A DNA stretch of 51,500 nt. It comes from a bacterium (GTDB lineage: Bacteria; Actinomycetota; Acidimicrobiia; Spongiisociales; UBA5794). The stretch is taken from contig JAAELU010000395.1 of assembly GCA_024226255.1 (NCBI GenBank), positions 1-51,500 on the forward strand. The letters run 5' to 3'. The notes below the pieces were generated by a model. It did not search any database, was not told the DNA's origin, and worked only from the letters and a program-made list of their open reading frames with translations. Position numbers and translations under genes: made by a program. Shown one piece after another: positions 25,344-33,442 of the stretch (position 1 is the first letter of the stretch; every line of letters begins with the position of its first letter).

Positions 25344-26182
25344 CCCGCCGCTTCGCCGTTCTCTCGATTGTGCTGACCATAGTCCTCAGCGCATGCAGCA
25401 ATCTTGGCCTGGGTGAGGCCGGCTGTGCAGCGCCGGCAACAGACGTTTCTCCGGCAAACATACTGACGGTCCAGGCAGTGCCCACTGCCAAGTACACCCC
25501 CTGCCTCAACGAGTTGCGTCTGGGATGGGACTCGGTGACGTGGTTTGCCCGGAGTGGCGAAGCTGGGTTCGCCATATCGCGTTCGGTTAGTCCATTCCTG
25601 GAGGTGACGGTTACTGAGGCTTGCGACGTGGGTGTAGCCACCCTGGTTGACTCGGGGTTCCCCGATATCGCACGCTACGAGGACATCAGCTCCGAGTTGG
25701 GAGCGGTAGAAATCGCCCTGGTGCCATCCGGGGAGTTGCCGCTACAGACCGCCCGGAGTCTGGCTTCTCGGCTCAGCGGAGTTGAGATTGAGGATCGCCC
25801 CGTGAGCTTCATTATCAACGATGAGGTCGACGAGCCCGTCACATTCCGTGTGAACGAGGCTCTGGCCTCCGGCCAGTACGTCTGGATTATCGAGGCGCTC
25901 GGTGCCGAGGAGGGCACCGTCGAGGTGAGGGGCAACAATCCGCGAGCGAACGTCAGCCGGTTGTCGCCGGACGACGCTCTCGATCTGATCGAGGACTTCG
26001 TGCCGGAGCCCCACTACCGGGGAAACTGGTTCTTCACCTTCGACGGGGGTTGCATCACCTACGAGTTCAATGCCAAGGGTGTCCTTGCCGAGTCGGTGGC
26101 GGCCGATGCTGACGACGCGCTCGGCTTCTATCAAGCGGCAGAGCTCCGCCGGGTGGCCCGTGACGCCGGCTTCGATATTTGA
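25340..26182 (+). CDS. Lipoprotein of unknown function
   Basis: A 280-residue exported lipoprotein. GTG at 25340 overlaps the stop of the kinase fusion (GTGA) and has a strong GGAGGAGGG ribosome site ending five bases upstream. The signal peptide MTRRFAVLSIVLTIVLSAC ends in a lipobox. The mature part is acidic and beta-rich, with Cys residues at about 31, 52, 91 and near 240 that may form disulfides. I recognise no family. Co-translation with the membrane kinase suggests a surface partner of it. Confidence 0.75.
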   Translation: MTRRFAVLSIVLTIVLSACSNLGLGEAGCAAPATDVSPANILTVQAVPTAKYTPCLNELRLGWDSVTWFARSGEAGFAISRSVSPFLEVTVTEACDVGVATLVDSGFPDIARYEDISSELGAVEIALVPSGELPLQTARSLASRLSGVEIEDRPVSFIINDEVDEPVTFRVNEALASGQYVWIIEALGAEEGTVEVRGNNPRANVSRLSPDDALDLIEDFVPEPHYRGNWFFTFDGGCITYEFNAKGVLAESVAADADDALGFYQAAELRRVARDAGFDI

Positions 26183-26215
26183 GTGGCGCGCCGCCATCGT
26201 CATCCGAAGTGGCCG

Positions 26216-26728
26216 CTACAGACGACCCACAATGTCGGCGACGGGCGGATAGTCGCCGATACCCGTGCCGCGGTGTAGATAGGCGATAGAGCCGTCGCGG
26301 TCAACTATCGCGACTGCGGGGACGTTCGAGAAGTGTCCAGTGATCCGGTATTGCCTGCGGTTTCGCAATAGTGCTCGCAAGTAACGCCACCAGGCCCTCG
26401 AGTCGGTAATCCATTCGAACAGGCCGGGGCGCCGCAATTCGAAGAAGTCTCGGAGCTTCTGTTGCTCGTCGAGGAACAGGGGATACGGGAGTCTCTGCTG
26501 GAGCGACACTGCTTGCCCGTGAGCTGCCGGGGCAACCGCCACGACTGTGGCACCTTTGGCGGCGATTGTGCTGTGAGCTGTCGCAACCTGCGCCAGATAA
26601 TCAAGGCAGCCTGCTCACCCAAAGTATCGGACCAGGACGAACACCGTCTTGTCGCTCAGCACTTCGCCGAGGCGGACCGTTTGACCGTCTGGGCTGTGCA
26701 AGACGAGGTCGACGAGCGCCTCGGTCAT
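26216..26728 (-). CDS. Peroxiredoxin-like selenoprotein (UGA read as selenocysteine 38)
   Basis: Read from ATG 26728 through one in-frame TGA (26617-26615), this is a 170-residue thioredoxin-fold protein of the AhpC/TSA or PRX-like2 type. The TGA stands at the first redox position of a CxxC-type motif (RYFG-U-AGC), after the usual beta strand TVFVLVRYFG. Downstream are GATVVAVAPA, YPLFLDEQQKLRDFF, and a closing FSNVPAVAIVDRDGSIAYLHRG strand pair. All are intact and in the same frame, so this is not a decayed gene. A SECIS-like hairpin lies 26 bases after the TGA. The ATG overlaps the NhaA stop (ATGA). Without selenocysteine insertion the product would be 37 residues. The selenium genes are not in the window, so the call is inference from the pattern. 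Confidence 0.82.
26578..26596 (-). promoter_or_regulatory. Candidate bacterial SECIS element
   Basis: On the mRNA the segment pairs as CUG/CAG, a G-A mismatch, then CGCA/UGCG around a GGU loop. The loop begins 26 bases after the UGA. Known bacterial SECIS hairpins have a small apical loop with a G in its first two positions, an upper stem of at least four pairs, and a loop roughly 16-37 bases after the UGA. All of this fits. Confidence 0.65.
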
Positions 26729-28206
26729 GAAACGGGGGGAGCCTCAGCGGTTTCGGCTCCCTCGATGCCCAACAGCTGGCGCCCTTCTTCGATCTTCTCT
26801 TCAGGAGTCTTGGCAGATCGCAGGATCGAATAGCCGATAACGCCGGCGAGGCCGGATCCGATGAAGATGCCGATCTTGGCCTGGCTGACAAGAATCTCGC
26901 TCTCGAACGCCAGCTCGGTGATGAACAGTGAAACCGTGAAGCCGATACCGGCGATCGCGGCGAGTCCGAATATGTCGCGCCACCCGGTTCGTTTCGGCAA
27001 CTTGCCGATTCCCGTTCGCACAGCGATCCACGTGAACAAGGAGATTCCCGCCAACTTGCCGACCACCAATCCGACGCCAACCCCGAGTGACACTGCACTC
27101 GAAGCGACGGCGACAAAATCGACATCCACTACCCGTACCCCGGCATTGGCCAAAGCAAAGATGGGAACAACTGCGAACGCCGACCAAGGATGCAGCGATC
27201 GTTCCAGCCGATCGAGTGGCGACACAGACTCCCGGGCTATGGCCGCCAAAGTGAGAGCGCTCGAGTCAACCCGCTCCCTGCTGCGAGGTGTGGCCGATTC
27301 GAGATCGTACCGACTCAGGATCCAGCGAGAGCGCTGGAAGTACTCCGCATCGCTGTACCAGGCGCCGACCGGCGTCAGCAGTCCGAGAGCCACACCGGCG
27401 AGCGTGGCATGGACGCCCGACTCGAAGACAAGGAACCACACGCCGATGCCGAGCACCCAGTAGAACCCGAGCGCTCGAATGCCCACACGTTGGGCCACGT
27501 AGACGAGGCCGAGCCCCCCGATAGCTGCTGCTAGATAGCCCAGTGAAAGGTCGGTGGTGTAGAAGATGGCTATTACCGCGATTGCGCCGATGTCGTCGGC
27601 GATAGCCAGCGCCAAGAGGAAGAGCTTCGCTCCGGCGGAAACCCGGCTGCCGAGTAAGGAGATCACACCAATGGAGAATGCGATGTCTGTCGCCATGGGG
27701 ATTCCCCAACCCCGAGTGGCTTCTCCGCCAGTTCCGGCTACAAAGGCGACAAAGATCAGTGCGGGGACAATCATGCCGCCGAGCGCAGCGATGGCAGGCA
27801 ACGCGGCGTGTTTGCGGTCCTTGAGATCGCCGACCACCAACTCCCGTTTGATCTCGAGGCCGACGACAAAGAAGAAGATGGCCATGAGGCCGTCGTTGAC
27901 GACATGTTTGAGGCTCTCGCTGAAATGAAGCCCGCCGATGCTCAACTCAAAGTGGGTATGCCAGAACCGGTCGTAGCTGTCGCCGAAGGGGCCGTTAGCC
28001 CATATCAACGCAACGACTGCGGCGACCAGCAGAACAATTCCGGATGAAGCTGCGATCTCGGTGAATCGAACAAACGGCCGCACAAAGCGGACCGGCACGC
28101 TGCGGTCGGAGTTGACCCAGGTCTGGTGGATTCTGTCGTCCGAGGGGCCTTTAGACATTGAATCAACAACACTAGTTGCCCGAGCGATGCTTCCGGTATC
28201 GGGCAT
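26725..28206 (-). CDS. nhaA: Na+/H+ antiporter NhaA
   Basis: An inner-membrane antiporter of about 493 residues that exchanges Na+ for H+ for pH and sodium homeostasis. Hallmarks are WANGPFGDSYDRFWH near the first helix, NDGLMAIFFFVVGLEIKRE, MATDIAFSIGVI, the paired aspartates in ALAIADDIGAIAVIAIFY, and ALANAGV later. About twelve membrane helices are present. It is longer than E. coli NhaA because of a loop around the FQRSRWIL region and an acidic C-terminal tail. The start is unclear: ATG at 28239, 28206 or 28158 are all open and none has a good ribosome site. Its stop overlaps the start of the peroxiredoxin-like gene, so the two are coupled. Confidence 0.93.
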   Translation of the reverse strand: MPDTGSIARATSVVDSMSKGPSDDRIHQTWVNSDRSVPVRFVRPFVRFTEIAASSGIVLLVAAVVALIWANGPFGDSYDRFWHTHFELSIGGLHFSESLKHVVNDGLMAIFFFVVGLEIKRELVVGDLKDRKHAALPAIAALGGMIVPALIFVAFVAGTGGEATRGWGIPMATDIAFSIGVISLLGSRVSAGAKLFLLALAIADDIGAIAVIAIFYTTDLSLGYLAAAIGGLGLVYVAQRVGIRALGFYWVLGIGVWFLVFESGVHATLAGVALGLLTPVGAWYSDAEYFQRSRWILSRYDLESATPRSRERVDSSALTLAAIARESVSPLDRLERSLHPWSAFAVVPIFALANAGVRVVDVDFVAVASSAVSLGVGVGLVVGKLAGISLFTWIAVRTGIGKLPKRTGWRDIFGLAAIAGIGFTVSLFITELAFESEILVSQAKIGIFIGSGLAGVIGYSILRSAKTPEEKIEEGRQLLGIEGAETAEAPPVS

Positions 28207-28254
28207 GGTGGATTTGGACTCGTCGTAACGGGTTACCATCGCCGCCGCCGCATA

Positions 28255-29190
28255 TTGTCGGGAACCGTCGTGTTTGGCTCCATTTTTCTAGTTGTCATCG
28301 GCCTGGCCGTCTTGGTCGTCGCATCTGATCGTGTCGTAGTTTCGGCCGTGCGGATTTCTCTTCGCCTCGGTATTTCGGCGGTCCTGATCGGCGCATTGAT
28401 CGTCGGGTTGGGCACATCGATTCCCGAATTGCTGGTCTCTTCGATAGCGGCGGCCGATGGTCGCCTCGACCTGGCCGCTGCCAATGTTGTCGGCTCGAAC
28501 GCGGCCAATGTAAGCCTCGTGCTCGGTGCCGCGGCCGTGCTGTCACCGGTGGCTGTGTCCAAGAAGCTGCTGAGGCGAGAGGCAGCTCTAATGGTGGTCG
28601 CGGTGGCGGCGCTCGGTATCGTCGTCTCCGATGGCGCTATCGGCCGACCCGAGGCATTGGGTCTTCTGGGGGGCCTGGTAGTCGCATTGGCGCTTCTCAT
28701 TTTCTGGGCGCGCGGCAACCCGCCGGAGATTGAGGACGACGACAACGTGACGACCCGCGTCTGGGTTGAGTTTGCTCTCGGCGCGATCGGAATCACAGCA
28801 ACTGTCATCGGCGCCACGATCCTGCTCGATGGTGCGCTCGATATCGGCGAGCGGTTGGAGTGGTCCGCCACCTTCCTCGGCTTGCTGCTCGGGGTGGGCA
28901 CGTCGCTCCCGGAGTTGGCGACCGCGTTGGCGGCCGCCAGGCACAAGGAATCCGATCTGATTATCGGCAACGTGATCGGATCAAATATCTTCAACTCACT
29001 CGCGGTTGCCGGTGCGGCCGGAGTGGTTGGTCCGGGAATGCTCAAGGACTTCGATGGCATTGCGGTGGTGGGCATGCTCGTGGCCGTCGCCTTTGCCGGC
29101 GTCGCGATGGTGACGGGCCGGCGGATCTCGCGCATCGAGGGGTCTTTGTTGGTCGTTCTGTTCGTGGTGCTCGGTGTCGTCATGGTCTAG
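28255..29190 (+). CDS. Ca2+/Na+ (cation) antiporter, CaCA family
   Basis: A 311-residue membrane exchanger of the YrbG type. The two inverted-topology repeats each carry the ion-binding signature: GLGTSIPELLVS with NVVGSNAANVSL, and GVGTSLPELATA with NVIGSNIFNSLAV. About ten membrane helices are split by a charged loop (NPPEIEDDDNVTTR). It should expel Ca2+ against Na+ or H+. The first possible start is TTG at 28255, with GTG at 28270 as an alternative. It is divergent from nhaA with a very short gap, so both probably share a promoter region. Confidence 0.9.
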   Translation: MSGTVVFGSIFLVVIGLAVLVVASDRVVVSAVRISLRLGISAVLIGALIVGLGTSIPELLVSSIAAADGRLDLAAANVVGSNAANVSLVLGAAAVLSPVAVSKKLLRREAALMVVAVAALGIVVSDGAIGRPEALGLLGGLVVALALLIFWARGNPPEIEDDDNVTTRVWVEFALGAIGITATVIGATILLDGALDIGERLEWSATFLGLLLGVGTSLPELATALAAARHKESDLIIGNVIGSNIFNSLAVAGAAGVVGPGMLKDFDGIAVVGMLVAVAFAGVAMVTGRRISRIEGSLLVVLFVVLGVVMV

Positions 29191-29230
29191 CACCAGATGG
29201 TTGCGACTCTCCAACCACGTGCCGGTGTTA

Positions 29231-29476
29231 CTAGCGACTCGCCCAGAAACCTTTGTGCGACTCCGCGGCCTCATCCTGACGCTCAGGTCCGGTGAACAAG
29301 AGTTGGGGGCGACCGGCCGCATGGGCGGTCGAGTCCGAGGTTGGGACAACTCGGTTGCGCGCTTCACACACCACCACGCCATCGACAGACAGGAGTGCGT
29401 CGGAAGGATGGTCGCCCCGTGCTCGAGCCTTGTCAGCCAGGGCCAACACCCGGTCGATGAGTTGATGGTGGTTCAC
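29231..29476 (-). pseudogene. Truncated nucleoside/guanine deaminase-like fragment
   Basis: From GTG 29476 the frame codes about 55 residues like the start of a CMP/dCMP-type deaminase: LIDRVLALADKARARGDHP, VDGVVVCEARNRVVP and STAHA. The family then needs the zinc-binding and catalytic His-Ala-Glu followed by a PCxxC segment, but here it reads HAAGRP and drifts into unrelated sequence until the stop. HPFGA is also altered to HPSDA. The zinc site cannot form, so this is a 3'-truncated remnant. Confidence 0.6.
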
Positions 29477-29548
29477 ACCTCAAACCCAACGTACCCAACG
29501 ATCCTGCTCGATCTCGGGTTCACTGCGGAACCGGGAGGGAACACACCG

Positions 29549-31003
29549 CTACCGGGTCTCTTCGTCTTGCTTGCGATTGGCCAGCAGCCGTGCTGCCAGC
29601 GCAGTGGCCTCTGTCGCGTCCATGTCTTTGACAGTGACCCGTCCGAGGGGCTGGGCAACCTGGATCTGAACCGTTGCCAGGCCGAGGCGACGCTGAAAAA
29701 AGTTGGCGGCCACCGACAAGCTCTGGATGCGTGACAGCTTCACTATGGACGTGCGCTCCGTGATTGCCCCCCGCCTCGACACGACGACGTCCGGTGTTTC
29801 CCCGTGACCGAGGACTCGCCAGGAACGCCAACCGAGGGCTGCCGCGGGCAATACGAGAAGAACCAACGCGGCCGCGGGCGCCCGGCGAATCAGAGCGAGG
29901 GCGACGAGGGTCACCACGGCAACCGGCCATACCCAACGGATCACTGAGCGTCGCAGCGCACCAGGGGGATGGCGGCGCATTGGGGGGTCGAGCTCGAGAT
30001 TGGGGATCAGCAGGTCGATCACCTCACGCCGAGAGCGGCGCGGCGTGGCCGGCAAGTATGACTCCGTCGATTCGCCGGCGCTCGAGGCGTTGTGAACGGT
30101 TATGCCGGAGGTGCGCGACAGGCGCCCGGCGAGGCTCAACTTGGTAACCAGGGCCTGAATCCGACCTGGGGGAACCTCTAGTTGACGATTGGTGAACAGA
30201 CCGTATGTGAGCCGGAAATCGTTGTCGCTGCGGAGGAGGAGCATGTCGTAGTAGCGGGCTCCATTGAAGGCGGTTGCGCCGGCGAGGCCGAGCAAAGCCG
30301 CCAGCGCGGCGAACCACAGTTGTGATCCATCGGGAAGCCACCCCCACGCTTGCTCCACATCGACGGCGTCATCCAAGGCGCCAATGGCGGCACCAATGGC
30401 AGGCAACATGAACAACGGACTGGAGAAGACGGCCCACCGCAGCAAGTCCCGGTTGGGCTGGCTGTAGACCACTCGGTCACGCTCTGGCGGCACTTCGGTC
30501 CCGACCCGGCGGGCGTCCTGGAGTCGGAGACGGATGCGCTCGGCCTCGTTGCGGGACACGACGCTGAGCTTCACGTCGGGCTCGCTTCCCGCTCCGGCAA
30601 CTTCCACCGACACCTCGGCGAGCCCGAGTACTCGATGCCGCAGTTTCTGGTTCAGGCTCACTTGCTGGACTCGATCAGCCGGGACGCTACGGCTGCGACG
30701 TACGAGCACTCCGGAGCGAACCACCAGAGTCGTGCCCTGCAGCCGGTAGTCGAACCGGAGGAAGCGGAGCACTTCAACAGCGAGAGCGACGAAGCCGCCT
30801 CCGATGAGGATGAAGGCCATCGGCATCCCGCCGCCTTGGTTGAAGACGGCCAGCAGGAAGATTGGCCAGAAACGCAGCGCTGTTGTGATGGCGCTGAGAA
30901 GCGGTGATGCCAAGTGCAGTCGTTTCCAACCGGGCTCCGCCGGTGGGGCCGGGGCCACCGGAGCAGGGGCTTCTTCATGCGGCTCCGTGTCAGACGGCTG
31001 CAT
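29549..31003 (-). CDS. PH-domain (YdbT/bPH2-type) membrane protein
   Basis: A 484-residue membrane protein with repeated bacterial PH domains, each preceded by a pair of membrane helices. The domain signatures are RLQGTTLVVRSGVLVRRSRSVPADRVQQV, then FRLTYGLFTNRQLEVPPGRIQAL, then VVSRRGAITERTSIVKLSRIQSL. This is the YdbT arrangement, usually paired with a short YdbS-like partner, as here. The function of the pair is not settled; a role in membrane or envelope homeostasis has been proposed for homologues. The start at 31003 overlaps the partner's end by 14 bases; an upstream ATG at 31057 is open but gives a Ser-rich extension. Confidence 0.8.
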   Translation of the reverse strand: MQPSDTEPHEEAPAPVAPAPPAEPGWKRLHLASPLLSAITTALRFWPIFLLAVFNQGGGMPMAFILIGGGFVALAVEVLRFLRFDYRLQGTTLVVRSGVLVRRSRSVPADRVQQVSLNQKLRHRVLGLAEVSVEVAGAGSEPDVKLSVVSRNEAERIRLRLQDARRVGTEVPPERDRVVYSQPNRDLLRWAVFSSPLFMLPAIGAAIGALDDAVDVEQAWGWLPDGSQLWFAALAALLGLAGATAFNGARYYDMLLLRSDNDFRLTYGLFTNRQLEVPPGRIQALVTKLSLAGRLSRTSGITVHNASSAGESTESYLPATPRRSRREVIDLLIPNLELDPPMRRHPPGALRRSVIRWVWPVAVVTLVALALIRRAPAAALVLLVLPAAALGWRSWRVLGHGETPDVVVSRRGAITERTSIVKLSRIQSLSVAANFFQRRLGLATVQIQVAQPLGRVTVKDMDATEATALAARLLANRKQDEETR

Positions 31004-31448
31004 CGCGCCCGGCCCGTTCGAGAATCCGGAGGCGGAGCTGCTCGGCGGCATCTGCATCGAGTCCGGGGATACTGGCGTCGGTGAAGGCAGACGCAGTCCG
31101 AATCGTCAGACGCTTGAGGCCGAGCCAGCGTTCAAGTGGGCCCTGGCTCAAGTCGACGTTTTGGACACGAAAGTACGGGGTTGTCGACCGGCGCCGGGTC
31201 CAGACGCCGTGCTCGAGGATCAGGACGTCATCTGCCAGTCCGTACTTCCAGTATCGATAACGTAGCGACGCCACGAACTGAAGGCCGCCTCCAATTGCTG
31301 CTGCTGCTACCACAATCAACCCCAATCGACCCCACCACGCGAGGGGCAGCTGAAAGGCGCCTATCACGATGCCGAGAGTGGCCACGAGGCTCGCGGCCAG
31401 AGCCTCAATCCTCCATTGGGTGCGGACTCTGGGATCAAGTGGCGTCAT
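30990..31448 (-). CDS. PH-domain (YdbS-type) membrane protein
   Basis: A 152-residue partner of the following PH-domain protein. Two membrane helices (about residues 17-36 and 40-62) precede one bacterial PH domain with YRYWKYGLADDVLILEHGVWTRRRSTTPYFRVQNVDL and PLERWLGLKRLTIRTAS. ATG 31448 is preferred because GGAA lies about seven bases upstream; ATG 31460 adds four residues. Overlap with the next gene shows they are one operon. Confidence 0.82.
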   Translation of the reverse strand: MTPLDPRVRTQWRIEALAASLVATLGIVIGAFQLPLAWWGRLGLIVVAAAAIGGGLQFVASLRYRYWKYGLADDVLILEHGVWTRRRSTTPYFRVQNVDLSQGPLERWLGLKRLTIRTASAFTDASIPGLDADAAEQLRLRILERAGRDAAV

Positions 31449-31550
31449 AGCGGCTTCCATGGTCTGCGAACGCTAGCGGCGCACTATTCGTCGGTTGACG
31501 CCCGGGGACTGACGTGTCGGAGCGCGGTGGGGCTCGCTAGTTTCTGGGCC

Positions 31551-33284
31551 ATGAGCACCAACCGCGAGATCGTTCGGATAATCCGGGAGTATGCAGAGCT
31601 CCTCAAACTCGAAGAGGGCAGCCCCCAGGCCTTCCGAGTCCGGGCGTACGACAAGGCCGCCGACGCCCTCGGCGAGTTGATCGAGCCCGCCGCCGACATG
31701 ACGTCTGGAGAGTTGCAGAAGTTGGACGGGGTTGGCCGGGCTACCGCCGGCAAGATCCGCGAGTACGTCGACACGGGATCGATAGCCAAGCTCGACGACC
31801 TGAGGAGGAAGTATCCGCCGGCATTTGTCGAGCTGACGCGGATCCCGGGCCTGGGGCCGAAGACTGTGGTGCTGCTGCGCGACAAACTCAACGTGAACAA
31901 CGTAGAGGATCTCAAGGAAGCGCTGGCTGCCGAGCAGATTCGTGAGCTTCCGGGCTTGGGAGCAAAGTCTGAAGAGAAGATCGCCAAAGCGATCGACCGG
32001 CTCGGCCTCCACGGCAAGGATCGGCGCACTCCGATCATTCGAGTGTTACCAATCGCCCAAGAGGTCGTGGCCGCCCTCGAAGCTGTTCCCGGCGTCAAAC
32101 GAGTTGAGTACGCCGGCAGCCTGCGCCATTTTGCCGACACGATTGGAGATCTCGACGTCCTCGTTGCGGCATCGAGAGCACAATCCGTCATGGAGGCATT
32201 TGTGTCGCTGCCGATCGTCGCCGAGGTTGAGGTTCGCGGCGATACCAAGACGACGGCGCTCACCGCCGAGGGATTGCAGATCGACGTTCGTGTCGTCGCT
32301 CCGGGTGAGTTTGGCGCTGCTCTGCTGTATTTCACTGGATCAAAAGCGCACAACATCGAATTGCGCCAGCTCGCCATCAACCGCGGCTGGACGCTCAACG
32401 AGTACGCGCTTGCCGACGGCGAATCGGGTGAACCGGTGGCGGCTCGCACCGAGAACGCCATTTACAAGGCTCTAGGCCTGAAATACATCCCGCCGGAGTT
32501 GCGCGAGGGCGTCGGTGAGGTCGTCGCGGCGACATCGCGCGATCTCCCCAAGCTGGTTGAGGTTGAGGACATCAAGGGCGATCTCCATGTCCACAGCACC
32601 TGGTCGGGTGATGGCCGTAGCTCACTCGACGACATGGTGGCTACTGCAGCTGGCCGCGGACTCGAGTACATCGCGATAACCGAGCACGGTGAGGACCTGA
32701 CTATCAACGGCCTGAGTCGAGAGCAGATTCGCGAGGAAGGCCTCGAGTTGGCACGGCTTCGGGAGGAGTTCCCCGATCTGACGATCTTGCAGGGCTCCGA
32801 GCTCAACATCGGGGCCGACGGCACAGTCGACTACGACGACGAGTTCCTCGCAGGATTGGATTGGTGTGTTGCCAGCGTCCACTCCCACTTCGACCTATCC
32901 CAGGCCGATCAGACCGAACGAGTCATCCGGGCAATCTTCAACCCGGCCGTCAACGTGATCGGCCACTTGACCGGGCGCAAGATCGGCATCCGCCCCGGAA
33001 TCGAAGTCGATATCGACGCGGTGTTCGATGCCTGTGCAGAAGCGGGGACGTCTCTCGAGATCAACAGCCATCTCCACCGCCTTGATGTGCCGGCCGACTG
33101 GCTGCGCCGGGCACGTGACCGCGACGACGTGACATTCGTCATCAGCACCGACAGCCATCATGTGACCCAGTTCGACAACATCAAGTGGGGAGTCCACAAC
33201 TCCCGTCGCGGCTGGGTGCAAAAGAAGAACGTGGCGAACACCTGGCCGAAGGAGAAGTTCTTGAAGTGGATCAAGGAGCGATGA
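31551..33284 (+). CDS. polX: DNA polymerase/3'-5' exonuclease PolX
   Basis: A 577-residue family X DNA polymerase with C-terminal PHP nuclease domain, as in Bacillus and Thermus PolX. The N-terminal 8-kDa and helix-hairpin-helix part has LDGVGRATAGKIREY and IPGLGPKTVVLL. The palm follows with YAGSLRHFADTIGDLDVLV, which supplies two of the catalytic aspartates, and LQIDVRVV, which supplies the third. The PHP domain (about 340-577) begins GDLHVHSTWSGDG and carries the metal ligands in ITEH, SVHSHF and STDSHH. It acts in base-excision and gap-filling repair. ATG 31551 fits the conserved start of the family. Confidence 0.93.
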   Translation: MSTNREIVRIIREYAELLKLEEGSPQAFRVRAYDKAADALGELIEPAADMTSGELQKLDGVGRATAGKIREYVDTGSIAKLDDLRRKYPPAFVELTRIPGLGPKTVVLLRDKLNVNNVEDLKEALAAEQIRELPGLGAKSEEKIAKAIDRLGLHGKDRRTPIIRVLPIAQEVVAALEAVPGVKRVEYAGSLRHFADTIGDLDVLVAASRAQSVMEAFVSLPIVAEVEVRGDTKTTALTAEGLQIDVRVVAPGEFGAALLYFTGSKAHNIELRQLAINRGWTLNEYALADGESGEPVAARTENAIYKALGLKYIPPELREGVGEVVAATSRDLPKLVEVEDIKGDLHVHSTWSGDGRSSLDDMVATAAGRGLEYIAITEHGEDLTINGLSREQIREEGLELARLREEFPDLTILQGSELNIGADGTVDYDDEFLAGLDWCVASVHSHFDLSQADQTERVIRAIFNPAVNVIGHLTGRKIGIRPGIEVDIDAVFDACAEAGTSLEINSHLHRLDVPADWLRRARDRDDVTFVISTDSHHVTQFDNIKWGVHNSRRGWVQKKNVANTWPKEKFLKWIKER

Positions 33285-33313
33285 GTCGGCTGGTGCGGTG
33301 ATCGCTCGGACGT

Positions 33314-33338
33314 GCCGGAGTACGTACTACGTACCGGC
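33314..33338 (+). terminator. Hairpin after polX
   Basis: GCCGG and TACGT on the left pair with ACGTA and CCGGC on the right; a two-base AG bulge lies on the left and the loop is three bases. It begins 30 bases after the polX stop. There is no T-run, so it is a candidate only. Confidence 0.45.
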
Positions 33339-33442
33339 TCGAGCAGGCCGCTGTAGCGTGGCAAGCATGGTCGCATACCAGAGAATGCATCTACACGAGG
33401 TTCCTGCGAATCATCCGTGTGAGTTTCAAACGGCAACCCTGG

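Noticed and set aside
26216-26542. 108-residue peroxiredoxin fragment from GTG 26542
   Set aside because: It lacks the redox motif and first beta strand; it is the part of the gene after the UGA.
26305-26622. 106-residue minus-strand open frame starting near the TGA
   Set aside because: It is a different frame with Ser/Arg-rich shadow composition; the frame through the TGA gives a coherent peroxiredoxin-like protein.
29174-29734. 186-residue plus-strand open frame
   Set aside because: Its composition is antisense to the PH-domain gene and the deaminase fragment; no family features.
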